Shown here one piece after another: positions 46,332 through 55,327 of a stretch of 64,000 bases of DNA. The DNA lies in contig NZ_JACHLI010000024.1 in NCBI RefSeq assembly GCF_014204515.1, forward strand, positions 1 to 64,000, in the 5' to 3' direction. This stretch comes from Pseudomonas nitroreducens (GTDB taxonomy: Bacteria; Pseudomonadota; Gammaproteobacteria; Pseudomonadales; Pseudomonadaceae). The notes under the pieces were generated by a model that saw only the letters and a program-made list of their open reading frames with translations, was not told where the DNA came from and made no database searches. The position numbers were made by a program, and so were the translations under genes. Position 1 is the first letter of the stretch, and every line of letters starts with the position of its first letter.

Positions 46332-47081
46332 ATGGCCTCTTCCCAGCAACTGATCGTTGCCCTCAAGCAGCAGCTCAAGCAGAGAGGGCAGACCTACCTG
46401 CAGATGGCCGCCGCGCTGGGCGTGTCCGAGCCGACGCTCAAGCGCTGGTTCTCCCAGGGCAACATGAGCCTCAAGCAGCTGGATGCGCTGTGCGAGCAGC
46501 TGGGCATGCCGCTGTCCGAGCTGGCACAGCTGGCCGAGGAGCAGGAAAAGATCCGCCAGCTGACCGCCGAGCAGGAGTCCCGGCTGGTGGCCGACCTGCG
46601 CCTGCTGCTGGTGGCGCTGGCGCTGCTCAATCACTGGCGCTTCGAGCAGATTCTGCAGACCTACACCTTCAGCGCCGTCGAGCTGATACAGCTATTGGCA
46701 CAGCTGGACCGCATGGGCTTCATCGAACTGCAGCCGAACAACCGCGTGCGGCTCAAGGTCTCAGCGGACTTCGCCTGGCAGGTGGGCGGCCCGATACAGG
46801 GTTTCTTCGAGCAGCAGGTGCAGCGGGAATTCTTCCAGTGCTCCTTCGACCGCCCCGGCGAACTGCGCCTGGTGGTCAGCGGCATGCTCAGCCGCGCCAG
46901 CAACGCCGCCATGCAGCAGAAGATGCAGCGCCTGCTCCGCGACTTCCGCGGCCTGCATGACAAGGACTCGCAGCTCGCGCTGGAGGACAAGCACGGCACC
47001 AGCCTGGTGGTCGCCGTCCGCCCCTGGGAGCTGGCGGCCTTCACCCAGTGGCGCAAGCCGGGGCTGGAAAAGCGCTTCTGA
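46332..47081 (+). CDS. XRE-type helix-turn-helix regulator with C-terminal sensor region
   Basis: 249 residues. Residues about 5-58 form a Cro/CI-type HTH (YLQMAAALGVSEPTLKRWFSQGNMSLKQLDALCEQLGM). The remaining 190 residues include a winged-helix-like segment (FSAVELIQLLAQLDRMGFIELQPNNRVRLKV) and have no known enzyme motif. The start ATG at 46332 has GGAG six bases upstream; an earlier ATG at 46266 lies inside the operator palindromes and is less likely. Divergent from yiaA/B-pspA and likely their regulator. Confidence 0.85.
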   Translation: MASSQQLIVALKQQLKQRGQTYLQMAAALGVSEPTLKRWFSQGNMSLKQLDALCEQLGMPLSELAQLAEEQEKIRQLTAEQESRLVADLRLLLVALALLNHWRFEQILQTYTFSAVELIQLLAQLDRMGFIELQPNNRVRLKVSADFAWQVGGPIQGFFEQQVQREFFQCSFDRPGELRLVVSGMLSRASNAAMQQKMQRLLRDFRGLHDKDSQLALEDKHGTSLVVAVRPWELAAFTQWRKPGLEKRF

Positions 47082-47110
47082 ACGCCCGGCCAGGCCGGCT
47101 CGTACGGGGC

Positions 47111-47545
47111 TCAGATGCCTTGACGGGCAAGCCAGTCGAGCAGCTGCGGCAACGGCATCGCGCCACTCTGACGAGCCACTTCCTGGCCGTTGCGCAGCAG
47201 GATCAGGCTGGGAATCGAGCGGATCCCCAGGCGTGTGGACAGGTTCGGGTTGGCGTCACTGTCCAGCTTGGCCAACCGCACCTTGCCCGACAGCCGCGCC
47301 GCCGCCTGCTCGAACACCGGCGCAAAGCCCTTGCATGGCCCGCACCAGTCGGCCCAGACATCCACCAGCAACGGCAGATCACCCTTGGCCTGGGCGGCGA
47401 AGCCGGCTTCATCGAGGTCGAACGGCCGATCCAGCACGATCGGCGACTGACAGCGCCCGCAACTGGGCGAATCGCCCAGCCGCTCGGCGGGGACGCGGTT
47501 GAGGCCGTTGCAGTGGGGGCAGGGGATGATCAGGGGATCGGACAT
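47111..47545 (-). CDS. trxC: Thioredoxin 2
   Basis: 144-residue cytosolic thioredoxin with the extra N-terminal zinc-binding module characteristic of TrxC: Cys9/Cys12 (CPHC) and Cys29/Cys32 (CGRC). The redox motif is WCGPC with Cys68 and Cys71. It reduces disulfides under oxidative stress. The ATG at 47545 has GGAGCCCC upstream. Its stop faces the stop of the HTH gene; its start is divergent from the low-GC operon that follows. Confidence 0.95.
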   Translation of the reverse strand: MSDPLIIPCPHCNGLNRVPAERLGDSPSCGRCQSPIVLDRPFDLDEAGFAAQAKGDLPLLVDVWADWCGPCKGFAPVFEQAAARLSGKVRLAKLDSDANPNLSTRLGIRSIPSLILLRNGQEVARQSGAMPLPQLLDWLARQGI

Positions 47546-47698
47546 GGTGGGGCTCCTCGGGCTATGGGGAGCTAGGTGGTGGCGGGGATAAGGATTATCA
47601 AGCGAGGGATTCATATCGTCATGTAGCGTCACACAGCGAGTAGCTCTAAAGTCAGCCCCTCATTACGCGATTCGGAACCAGCCCTGGAAGGTTTGTGC

Positions 47699-48691
47699 AT
47701 GATAGAGACTATCCCGATGTGGAAAATGCTGATGGAAACCAAGGGCAAGGCTGCGGGGCTTACAGTGCTCGTGCTCTTGCCTGTGCTCATAGTTGCCGGT
47801 GCGGGAATGTTTCTTGACGGGCTGAGAAGTGGGCAAAAGCATCAGGCTGTAATGGGGTTTATTGGCCTGATTTTTTTTGGTGCGTGCACTCTGGTATTTG
47901 CGCCTGCAAAAAAATATATCCCAGGAAAAACATTTAAATTCTATAGAGATAAGAGGCTCACTACGCAGAGTGCGATAAACTACGGTTACGGGCTGGTAAC
48001 TCTTATTGTCGCGGCTTATTGGGTTCTTGCTCCAGGACATACGGGTACGGCAGTAGTCTTTTGGCTGCTTGGGTTCTTGGGGCTATATTTTTATTCGAAA
48101 AGTTTGAAATTTCATGCGGATATAGATTTTTCGGCGAATGAATACCTGGCTACCGCTCTGGGTTTTGCTGTCGGGGAAAAAATTCTGGTCAGCTACCAGA
48201 ATTTTTATTTAGACGAGATCGAGGCCGGCAGCAATGCTTTTGCCGCAACCGCGACAAAGCTGATTGTGGCGTCGTTTGATGGAGTTTCTTGGAAGAAGCT
48301 GTCACGAGATCTTGATCAGGTTTCGCACATTGGCATTATTGGTGATGAAGATCAGCGCTATTTCGTCAAGTTGCAATTCAGTGATGGTGCCTGTGTCTTG
48401 CTGTGCGTTGGGCTATATGAAAAGATCACATCAAGCCCCACTTTGGTAATAAGAAAGCTGCTGGAAACGATCGATGCAAGTCTCCTTGGTGGCAGTGGCG
48501 CGACACAGGCAGCGCCAAGGCGTCGGGTAGTTGCCAGCTCTGAAGTTCCTGTCGCTACTTTACAGGCTTCTGCGCCCGAGACTACGCCTGTATCCCCAGT
48601 GCCTATGCGCAACATTGAATTGAGTTCCGAGGCATTCACTGCTATCCGGGATGCCGAAGAAATTACTCCAGGGCGCCAGTTGGAAATTTAA
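47699..48691 (+). CDS. Membrane protein with probable PH-like domain (first gene of low-GC operon)
   Basis: 330 residues, not recognised as a named protein. Four hydrophobic helices at about 19-39, 51-69, 94-113 and 117-135 are followed by a cytosolic part. Residues about 155-260 (GEKILVSYQNFYLD...ATKLIVASFDGVSWKKLSRDLDQVSHIGII) look like a bacterial PH/YokE-type domain. A proline- and threonine-rich tail ends it. ATG at 47699 has GGAAGG seven bases upstream. GC drops to about 37-38% in several 60-nt stretches (e.g. 47881-47940), far below the flanks. Its stop is one base from the next start, so the four genes form one operon. Confidence 0.82.
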   Translation: MIETIPMWKMLMETKGKAAGLTVLVLLPVLIVAGAGMFLDGLRSGQKHQAVMGFIGLIFFGACTLVFAPAKKYIPGKTFKFYRDKRLTTQSAINYGYGLVTLIVAAYWVLAPGHTGTAVVFWLLGFLGLYFYSKSLKFHADIDFSANEYLATALGFAVGEKILVSYQNFYLDEIEAGSNAFAATATKLIVASFDGVSWKKLSRDLDQVSHIGIIGDEDQRYFVKLQFSDGACVLLCVGLYEKITSSPTLVIRKLLETIDASLLGGSGATQAAPRRRVVASSEVPVATLQASAPETTPVSPVPMRNIELSSEAFTAIRDAEEITPGRQLEI

Positions 48692-48692
48692 T

Positions 48693-49325
48693 ATGTCTCA
48701 TTGCACGAAATTTGAATTTTCTTATGTTGATGAAGAAACCATTGCCAAGGCGTTCGGCAAGATGGGCCTCAAACCAACGACAGATCTGGTTGCCTTATAT
48801 CCCGGTGAGTTCAGTAAAAAAGTCCTGGCCAACTTCGGCTACATGGGGATACAGCAATTCAGAGCTGTTCGAGGGCAGACGGTCGAAGGCTTCAATCTGT
48901 TTGTTTGCCAGATTGAGGAGGGCTTCTACAAGCTCCTTATCGAGCGGGAAATTGTTTCGGCCGATGATGAAGCGGTCAAAGCTGGTTTGGCTTCGGTCTT
49001 CCAGAAGGCGTACATCAGTGTAGCTATCGATGAAACCGTCAAGCGCATAGAAGCATCAGGTGTTCCAGCAAGAGTGAAAGAAACGCTTCAAGGGTTCGAG
49101 GTTGAATTTGGGGCTCACTACGAATACAGCATCCTTGTGACATTTTCCGGTGATGAAATCATGGAGGAGGTGCGTGGTGTGAAAGGCGATATCTGCACAA
49201 GGCTTACCGAGGAGCTTGAGGCTCTGCTTTCCAGGCCCACTGCAGAACTGGTGACGGAGTGGAAGCCGGAATATACCGTCGTCCATGAAGAACAAACCCT
49301 GCAAATTCTCAGCGCGAACTTGTAA
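48693..49325 (+). CDS. DUF1257 (Ycf35)-like / DUF2997-like fusion protein
   Basis: 210 residues, soluble. The first 135 begin MSHCTKFEFSYVDEETIAKAF, like the MSHF-start Ycf35/DUF1257 family of cyanobacteria and plastids. Residues about 143-195 (YSILVTFSGDEIMEEVRGVKGDICTRLTEELE...PEYTV) look like the small DUF2997 domain, with its V-x-GVKG-x-x-C pattern. From memory, DUF1257, DUF2997, ferredoxin or radical-SAM and Ycf46 AAA genes tend to be neighbours elsewhere; this is not checked. No enzymatic motif is visible. Middle gene of the operon, directly abutting the radical-SAM gene. Confidence 0.72.
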   Translation: MSHCTKFEFSYVDEETIAKAFGKMGLKPTTDLVALYPGEFSKKVLANFGYMGIQQFRAVRGQTVEGFNLFVCQIEEGFYKLLIEREIVSADDEAVKAGLASVFQKAYISVAIDETVKRIEASGVPARVKETLQGFEVEFGAHYEYSILVTFSGDEIMEEVRGVKGDICTRLTEELEALLSRPTAELVTEWKPEYTVVHEEQTLQILSANL

Positions 49326-49847
49326 ATGGAAATCAATGTACACCACATGGAGTTGAGCTGCGTTAATGGGCCAGGGTTGCGCTTGACGTTATGGGTGCAG
49401 GGCTGTGTATTGAATTGCAAGGGGTGTTTCAATCAGGATACCCATGCTCGCGAAGCAATTACGCTGATGCCTGTCGATGAATTGGCGCAGAAGATTAATT
49501 CGCTGAATATCGCAGGGGTTACTCTTTCTGGAGGCGAACCGCTGGATCAGGCGCCAGCCCTCGAACAATTGATACATGCCGTCGGTACCGAGAAAAACTG
49601 GATACTTTATACAGGCTATACGCCAAAAGAAATATTCCAGAATGAAGCCATGATTCGCGTCGTCAAAGCCGTCGATGTGACGCTGGCCGGCCGCTACCGG
49701 TATAACGCGGAACATCCCTATCAGCATAAGCAGATCATCAAGACCAGTGACAGGGTTGACATTAACTTCTTTCGCACCAGAAGAGTTGTAGAGTTTGTTG
49801 TTTCAAACTCCAGTGTCACCAAGACCGGACTTCCGGTTAACATATAA
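49326..49847 (+). CDS. NrdG-like radical-SAM activating protein (4Fe-4S single cluster)
   Basis: 173 residues, about the size of the activase of anaerobic ribonucleotide reductase. The radical-SAM cluster motif C-x3-C-x2-C is Cys27, Cys31 and Cys34 (GCVLNCKGC), preceded by the NrdG-style GPGLRLTLWVQ. The SAM-binding GGEP is at 69-72, and the LAGRY segment corresponds to the DGRF block of NrdG. No glycyl-radical enzyme is nearby, so it probably acts on an operon partner instead of NrdD. Its start immediately follows the previous stop (TAA-ATG). Confidence 0.85.
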   Translation: MEINVHHMELSCVNGPGLRLTLWVQGCVLNCKGCFNQDTHAREAITLMPVDELAQKINSLNIAGVTLSGGEPLDQAPALEQLIHAVGTEKNWILYTGYTPKEIFQNEAMIRVVKAVDVTLAGRYRYNAEHPYQHKQIIKTSDRVDINFFRTRRVVEFVVSNSSVTKTGLPVNI

Positions 49848-49865
49848 TTCAGTTCAAGTGCAGGG

Positions 49866-51485
49866 ATGTCAGGTATGAATCGCACCAAACAGATAACAGA
49901 TTACCTGAAGGCGCGTTATGCGGTTCTGGTCATTGAGTCATTCGAAGAGGAGCGCGCGCTCCTTGAGATTTCCGAGATTGCCAAGGCGCTTGGTCATCGT
50001 TTGTTCGTCTGGAACTCGACACAGGGCGTCCAGATCAATGGATCCGTGGCCGGAGATAAAACCTTTGATTTGAAGGTGGCCCTGGATTTTTGCGAGGACA
50101 GGGCAAAAGAGGAGAGCAGCAAGAACATTTTTGTTTTTTGTGATGCCCATAACTATCTTGCCTCAAGCTGTAATCCTGTCTATCGTCGCCGGCTTCGAGA
50201 CTTTGCCATCAATATTCGCTCACGCGGATATCGGAGCAACTGCATTATCGTGGCGCCCACCTTAGAAATTCCCAACGACCTGCAAAAGGAAATCACCCTG
50301 ATTGATTTCCCTTTGCCGTCACGGGATGAAGTCAAGGGACAGGTGAATAACTTCATCAACTCCTGGCAGGGCAACAGCAGTGTCAAGATCGATCTGACTG
50401 GCGACGCCAGGGAAAAGCTCATTGACGCAGCTTTGGGCCTCACAGGATTGGAAATTGACAATAGCTTGTCTCGTTCCCTGGTATCGAGCCTGAGCGTCAA
50501 TGAAAATACGGTAAAGGATCTGCTTTCCGAGAAAAAACAGATCATTCGAAAAACCGGCATCCTCGAATATATCGACTCAAAGGTGGATCTTGATGATGTC
50601 GGGGGCCTGGCAACGCTCAAGAAATGGCTTCATCTACGCAGCCAGTGTTTCGGGCAGGCTGCTCAGGAGTTTGGTGTCGGCACCCCGAAGGGGTTGCTCT
50701 TAACCGGGGTTCCCGGTTGCGGTAAGTCTCTGACTGCGAAATGCGTATCGTCATCGTGGAACATGCCATTATTGCGATTGGACATGGGCAAGATCTTCCA
50801 GGGGCTGGTTGGCTCTTCAGAGTCCAACATTCGCTCCGCGCTACGTACCGCCGAAGCTGTTTCGCCCTGCATATTGTGGATTGATGAAATTGAAAAGGGA
50901 CTCTCCGGCTCTTCCGGAGGATCATCCGATGGCGGTACGGCTTCACGCGTATTCGGCACGCTGCTGACCTGGATGCAAGAAAAGACATCGCCTGTTTTTG
51001 TATTTGCTACTGCGAACAATATCAATAATTTGCCGCCGGAATTATTGAGGAAGGGGCGCTTCGATGAAATATTCTTCGTGGACTTCCCGTCGTCATTGGA
51101 AAGAAAGAAGATTCTGGAAATACATCTGAAGAAATTGAAGCGTGACCCGGAGAAGTTTGACCTGGACCGATTGTCTGCTCTCGGCGGCGAATCGAATTTT
51201 GGCAAGGATGTTGTGCTTTCGGGGGCTGAAATCGAAGCCTGGGTTGGGGAGTCGCTGATTGAAGCCTTCTCGCGGCGAATGAATGGCTCTGACGCTGCAA
51301 GTGACCTGACCATGGCTGATTTTGAAACCACCATTTCGCGTTTGGTCCCCATGAGCAAAATGCGCAAGGACGAGTTTATAAAACTTCGCGATTGGGCGAA
51401 TCAAAATGCAGTCAGCGCTTCGGCTGTGGTTGCCGGTCAGGACGGTAGTGAAACTCGAATCGGCGGCAGGCAAATCGATTTTTGA
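49866..51485 (+). CDS. Ycf46-like AAA+ ATPase
   Basis: 539 residues. An N-terminal degenerate domain (about 1-225, YAVLVIESFEEERALLEI...) precedes a classic AAA+ module with Walker A GVPGCGKS (281-288), Walker B ILWIDEIEKG, sensor-1 ATAN and the arginine-finger region LRKGRFDEIFFVDFP. This layout matches the Ycf46 family of cyanobacteria, plastids and scattered bacteria. Expected to remodel a protein partner. Two starts are possible: 49866 or 49875, the latter having AGGG nine bases upstream. Last gene of the low-GC operon; 18 bp after the radical-SAM gene. Confidence 0.88.
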   Translation: MSGMNRTKQITDYLKARYAVLVIESFEEERALLEISEIAKALGHRLFVWNSTQGVQINGSVAGDKTFDLKVALDFCEDRAKEESSKNIFVFCDAHNYLASSCNPVYRRRLRDFAINIRSRGYRSNCIIVAPTLEIPNDLQKEITLIDFPLPSRDEVKGQVNNFINSWQGNSSVKIDLTGDAREKLIDAALGLTGLEIDNSLSRSLVSSLSVNENTVKDLLSEKKQIIRKTGILEYIDSKVDLDDVGGLATLKKWLHLRSQCFGQAAQEFGVGTPKGLLLTGVPGCGKSLTAKCVSSSWNMPLLRLDMGKIFQGLVGSSESNIRSALRTAEAVSPCILWIDEIEKGLSGSSGGSSDGGTASRVFGTLLTWMQEKTSPVFVFATANNINNLPPELLRKGRFDEIFFVDFPSSLERKKILEIHLKKLKRDPEKFDLDRLSALGGESNFGKDVVLSGAEIEAWVGESLIEAFSRRMNGSDAASDLTMADFETTISRLVPMSKMRKDEFIKLRDWANQNAVSASAVVAGQDGSETRIGGRQIDF

Positions 51486-51606
51486 TCGGCGGTGATGTTG
51501 CAGAGGGTCGGCTGCGGTGGAGAGTGGCCCGGTAGCGAACCACGAGCATCCAGAGCCAGCGGGGTTCCCACTGCGTTGACTTTGCAGATGCGCAGCCTGG
51601 GCCGAT

Positions 51607-51629
51607 GGCCGCTGGGAATGCCAGCGGCC
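51607..51629. terminator. Hairpin between the low-GC operon and the chemoreceptor gene
   Basis: GGCCGCTGG (51607-51615) pairs with CCAGCGGCC (51621-51629) around GAATG. It lies between two convergent stops (51485 and 51637). No clear T-run follows on either strand, so its efficiency as a terminator is uncertain. The rest of 51486-51606 holds no gene. Confidence 0.45.
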
Positions 51630-51636
51630 CTTCGGG

Positions 51637-53556
51637 TCAAACCCGGAAGTGACTCACCAACGTCTGCAACTGCCCACCCAGCCGCGCCAGCTCGACGCTG
51701 GAAGCGGCGACTTCTTCGTTGGCCGAGGCGGTCTGTTCGGAGACGTCGCGGACGTTGACCACGCTGCGGCTGATTTCCTCGGCCACGGCGCTCTGTTGTT
51801 CGGCGGCGGTGGCGATCTGCTGGTTCATCGCCTGGATATTGGAGACGGTGCGGGTGATCTCGCCCAGCGATTCGCCGGCCTGGCGGCTCAGGGCGACGCT
51901 GCTGGCGGTGAGTTCGCGGCTGCCGAGCATGACGCTGGAGACCTGGCGGGTGCCGCTCTGCAGGCCGGCGACCAGGGCTTCGATCTCTTCGGTGGATTGC
52001 TGGGTGCGCTGGGCCAGGCCGCGCACTTCGTCGGCGACCACGGCGAAGCCGCGTCCGGCCTCGCCGGCACGGGCGGCTTCGATGGCGGCGTTGAGGGCCA
52101 GCAGGTTGGTCTGCTCGGCCACCGACTTGATCACGTCCATGACCTTGCCGATCTTCTCGCTTTCCTGTTCCAGGCGCTGCATGGCCTCGGCGGAGCGCTC
52201 GACTTCCGCCGACAGGCGCTCGATCTGTTCCACCGCCTGGTTCACCACGCGGTCGCCGTCCTGGGCCTGGTGGTCGGCGGCGGAAGCGGCCTGGGAGGCC
52301 TGCTCGGCGTTGCGCGCGACTTCCTGCACGGTGGCGGACATCTCGTGCATGGCGGTGGCGACCTGGTCGGTCTCGACCTTCTGGGTATTGGCGCCGGCGC
52401 TGGTCTGTTCGGTGACGGCGGAGAGTTCCTCGGCGGCGCTGGCGATCTGGGTGACGCCGTCGCGGATGCCGCCAATCAGCTCGCGCAGGCTCTGGCTCAT
52501 GCGCTGCATGCTCTGCTGCAGGCGGCCGAGTTCGTCGCGGCGGCTGACCTGGATGGTCTGCGACAGGTCACCGGCGGCGATGCGGTCGACCACCGCCATG
52601 GTGTCGTGCAGCGGGCGGGTGATCTGGCGGGTGATGATCAGCGCGGCGATGCTGCCCAGCACCAGCGCGAGCAGCGTCACCAGGGTCTGCAGGCTGCGGG
52701 CGCGGGCACTTTCGGCGTCGCGGCGGTCGAGTTGCAGCTGGTAGAGATTTTCGCTGATCTTGACGATGTCCTGGCCCTGGCTGGTCATCTCCTTGCGCGC
52801 CTGGACGATGGCGGCCATGTTCTGGCGCAGGGTGACAACCGCATCGCGGTAGGCGCGCAGGGCGCTGCCCAGTTGCTGGACATACTGCGCTTCGGCGATG
52901 CCGAGCACGCTTTCCAGCGTGGGCAGGCCGGCGATGCTGTCGTCGAGCTGGCGGGTGACGCCGTCGCCGTTGCTGGTCAGCGCCGTGGCGAGGTAGTCGC
53001 GCACGTCGTAGCGCGCCTGCAGCAGGTCTTCGCGGGTGCCGGTGATGGCCTGGAAGCGGGTGGCGCGCTCCTCGTCGGCGGGGGCCTTGAGGATGTCCTG
53101 CTGGATCTGCGCGGTCAGCTCGGTTGCGCGGGCGGCGTTGTCCTGCAGGGCGCTGCGGGTGACGCTGGCGCTCTGGTAGCCGCTGCGCATGGCGGCGAGG
53201 GACTTCTCGTAGTCACCGATGATGCCGCCGAGCTGGTCGAGCAGGCGCACGTTCTCGGGGCTGACGAAGCTGGCGCGCAGTTTCTGCTGCTGCGCCTTGA
53301 AGTCGGCCAGGGTGGACATGACGTTGGCGGCTTCCTGTTCGGCGCCGTCGGCGATCATGTACTGCAGGCGGGTGATGCGCAGCTTGGTGAGGCGCGAGTT
53401 GAGCTCGGTGATGTCGCTCATCCAGTTGCTGCGGTCGATCAGCGAGCCCAGGCCGACCCAGCTGACGATGGCGAGGATGGCGGTAAAGGCGAGGACCAGG
53501 CCGAAGCCCAGGGCCAACTTGAGATTCACGCTCAGGTTGGAAATCCAGCTGTTCAT
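51637..53556 (-). CDS. Methyl-accepting chemotaxis protein, McpS-like (HBM sensor)
   Basis: 639-residue transmembrane chemoreceptor. Membrane helices lie at about 11-32 and 285-305. The long periplasmic helical region between them (GSLIDRSNWMSDITELNSRLTKLRITRLQYMIADG) closely resembles the helical bimodular (HBM) sensor of Pseudomonas putida McpS, which binds TCA-cycle acids. A HAMP domain and the signalling domain with the tip EAARAGEAGRGFAVVADEVR follow. Start ATG at 53556. Ligand by analogy only. The 371-bp spacer behind it (53557-53927) shows no gene. Confidence 0.9.
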   Translation of the reverse strand: MNSWISNLSVNLKLALGFGLVLAFTAILAIVSWVGLGSLIDRSNWMSDITELNSRLTKLRITRLQYMIADGAEQEAANVMSTLADFKAQQQKLRASFVSPENVRLLDQLGGIIGDYEKSLAAMRSGYQSASVTRSALQDNAARATELTAQIQQDILKAPADEERATRFQAITGTREDLLQARYDVRDYLATALTSNGDGVTRQLDDSIAGLPTLESVLGIAEAQYVQQLGSALRAYRDAVVTLRQNMAAIVQARKEMTSQGQDIVKISENLYQLQLDRRDAESARARSLQTLVTLLALVLGSIAALIITRQITRPLHDTMAVVDRIAAGDLSQTIQVSRRDELGRLQQSMQRMSQSLRELIGGIRDGVTQIASAAEELSAVTEQTSAGANTQKVETDQVATAMHEMSATVQEVARNAEQASQAASAADHQAQDGDRVVNQAVEQIERLSAEVERSAEAMQRLEQESEKIGKVMDVIKSVAEQTNLLALNAAIEAARAGEAGRGFAVVADEVRGLAQRTQQSTEEIEALVAGLQSGTRQVSSVMLGSRELTASSVALSRQAGESLGEITRTVSNIQAMNQQIATAAEQQSAVAEEISRSVVNVRDVSEQTASANEEVAASSVELARLGGQLQTLVSHFRV

Positions 53557-53883
53557 TGACGATCTCCAGGAAAGGTTGTGTGAAGTCAGGCCGTTCGGAG
53601 ATTGTTCTTGTTGGGGGCCAGGGTGGCGAACCACGTCCCTGCACTATCGGCAGGCAGGGCCGGAACCCGATGGTGGCAGGCGAAAAAAGTTATCCACCGG
53701 CCGCGCCGGAAGGCGGGTCGCAGAGCGGATGACGGAGGAGGGGGAGCGCTGGAGGGCCGCGCAATTCCCTTTTCGCTGGCGTGGAGCTGGGCGTGGTCGC
53801 GCCCTGGCTGGCGGCGCTGGGGCGGCATTCTACGGAAAAACTGCGGGGTCGCCCGCAAAATGATGGCAAAGAGATATTGCAGG

Positions 53884-53916
53884 CCGTGTGAGGCGCCCCG
53901 GCGGAGCCTCACACGG
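53884..53916. terminator. Strong hairpin at the end of metY
   Basis: CCGTGTGAGGC (53884-53894) pairs perfectly with GCCTCACACGG (53906-53916), 11 bp before the metY stop side. No T-run follows directly on the minus strand, so it may terminate weakly or protect the 3' end. Confidence 0.55.
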
Positions 53917-53927
53917 TCTGCGCCGCA

Positions 53928-55205
53928 TCAGGCCTTGGCGGCGTCCAGCGCCTGGGCCAGGTCGGCGAGGATGTCGTCGATGTGCTCGATGCCGATCGAC
54001 AGCCGCACCATGTCGCGCGGCACGCCGGCCTTCTGCAGTTCCTCGTCGTTGAGCTGGCGGTGGGTGGTGGACGCCGGGTGGCAGGCCAGCGACTTGGCGT
54101 CGCCGATGTTCACCAGGCGCACCACCAGTTTGAGCGCGTCGATGAAGCGCGCGCCGGCTTCCTGGCCGCCCTTGATGCCGAACGAGAGGATCGACGCCGG
54201 CTTGCCGCCCATGTAGCGCAGCGCCAGTTCCTGCTCGGGGTGATCGGCGAGGCCGGCGTATTTCACCCAGCTGACCTGCGGGTGGTCCTGCAGGTACTGG
54301 GCGACCTTCACCGCGTTCTCGCAGTGGCGCTCCATGCGCAGGGCCAGGGTTTCCAGGCCCTGCAGGATGAGGAAGGCGTTGAACGGCGAGAGCGCGGCGC
54401 CGGTGTTGCGCAGCGGTACGACGCGGCAGCGACCGATGAAGGCGGCGGGGCCGAAGGCTTCGGTGTAGGTCACGCCGTGGTAGGACGGGTCCGGCGTGTT
54501 GAGCAGCGGGAAGCGTGCCTTGTTGTCGGCCCAGGGGAATTTGCCGGAGTCGACGACGATGCCGCCGATGCTGGTGCCGTGGCCGCCGATGTACTTGGTC
54601 AGCGAGTGCACGACGATGTCGGCGCCATGCTCGAACGGCCGGCAGAGGATCGGCGTGGCGACGGTGTTGTCGACGATCAGCGGCACGCCATGGCGATGCG
54701 CGGCGTCGGCCAGGGCCTGGAGATCGACGATGTTGCCCGCCGGGTTGCCGATGGACTCGCAGAACACCGCCTTGGTGCGCTCGTCGATCAGCGCTTCGAG
54801 GGCGGCGATGTCGTCATGGGCGGCGAAGCGGGTCTGGATGCCGAAGCGCGGCAGGGTGTGGGCGAACAGGTTGTAGGTGCCGCCGTAGAGCTTGGCCACC
54901 GAAACGATATTGTCGCCGGCTTCGGCGACGGTCTGGATGGCGTAGGTGATGGCGGCCATGCCTGAAGCCACGGCCAGCGCCGCGACGCCGCCTTCCAGGG
55001 CGGCCACACGCTCCTCCAGTACCGCGTTGGTGGGGTTCATGATGCGCGTGTAGATGTTGCCGGCGACCTTCAGGTCGAACAGGTCGGCGCCGTGCTGGGT
55101 GTCGTCGAAGGCGTACGAGCTGGTCTGGTAGATCGGCACCGCCACGGCCTTGGTGGTCGGGTCGGGGCTGTAGCCGGCGTGGATGGCCAGGGTTTCCGGT
55201 TTCAT
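53928..55205 (-). CDS. metY: O-acetylhomoserine/O-succinylhomoserine sulfhydrylase (homocysteine synthase)
   Basis: PLP enzyme of methionine synthesis forming homocysteine from an activated homoserine and sulfide. The 425 residues show the Cys/Met-metabolism fold: SGMAAITYAI, LYGGTYNLF with the PLP-phosphate region, DN180 (VDNTVATP) and the PLP lysine Lys204 in SLTKYIGGHGTSIGG. The inserted GVTYTEAFGPAAFI segment is typical of MetY over MetZ. ATG at 55205 is preceded by AAGGAC. Single-gene unit followed by a hairpin; same position in P. aeruginosa. Confidence 0.95.
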   Translation of the reverse strand: MKPETLAIHAGYSPDPTTKAVAVPIYQTSSYAFDDTQHGADLFDLKVAGNIYTRIMNPTNAVLEERVAALEGGVAALAVASGMAAITYAIQTVAEAGDNIVSVAKLYGGTYNLFAHTLPRFGIQTRFAAHDDIAALEALIDERTKAVFCESIGNPAGNIVDLQALADAAHRHGVPLIVDNTVATPILCRPFEHGADIVVHSLTKYIGGHGTSIGGIVVDSGKFPWADNKARFPLLNTPDPSYHGVTYTEAFGPAAFIGRCRVVPLRNTGAALSPFNAFLILQGLETLALRMERHCENAVKVAQYLQDHPQVSWVKYAGLADHPEQELALRYMGGKPASILSFGIKGGQEAGARFIDALKLVVRLVNIGDAKSLACHPASTTHRQLNDEELQKAGVPRDMVRLSIGIEHIDDILADLAQALDAAKA

Positions 55206-55327
55206 TGTTCGAGCGTCCTTGTGGCAGAAAGCCCCGAGGATGCGAGCGACGCCCGCTGCCGGTCAATGACCGGGAGCAAGGTGGCCGGGGCGCCGCTAGA
55301 TCGCTTTTGGCTGAGCTTATAACCGCC

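Noticed and set aside
49326..49847. Calling the radical-SAM gene nrdG
   Set aside because: Motifs are NrdG-like, but no nrdD lies nearby and the operon partners are unrelated to nucleotide reduction, so the specific name would mislead.
47546..51636. Attachment sites or direct repeats bounding the low-GC operon
   Set aside because: I compared the two flanks by eye and saw no convincing repeat, tRNA end or integrase gene.
53691..53700. TTATCCACC near the chemoreceptor start, one mismatch from a DnaA box
   Set aside because: Single isolated copy with no AT-rich unwinding region or neighbouring boxes; chance match is likely.
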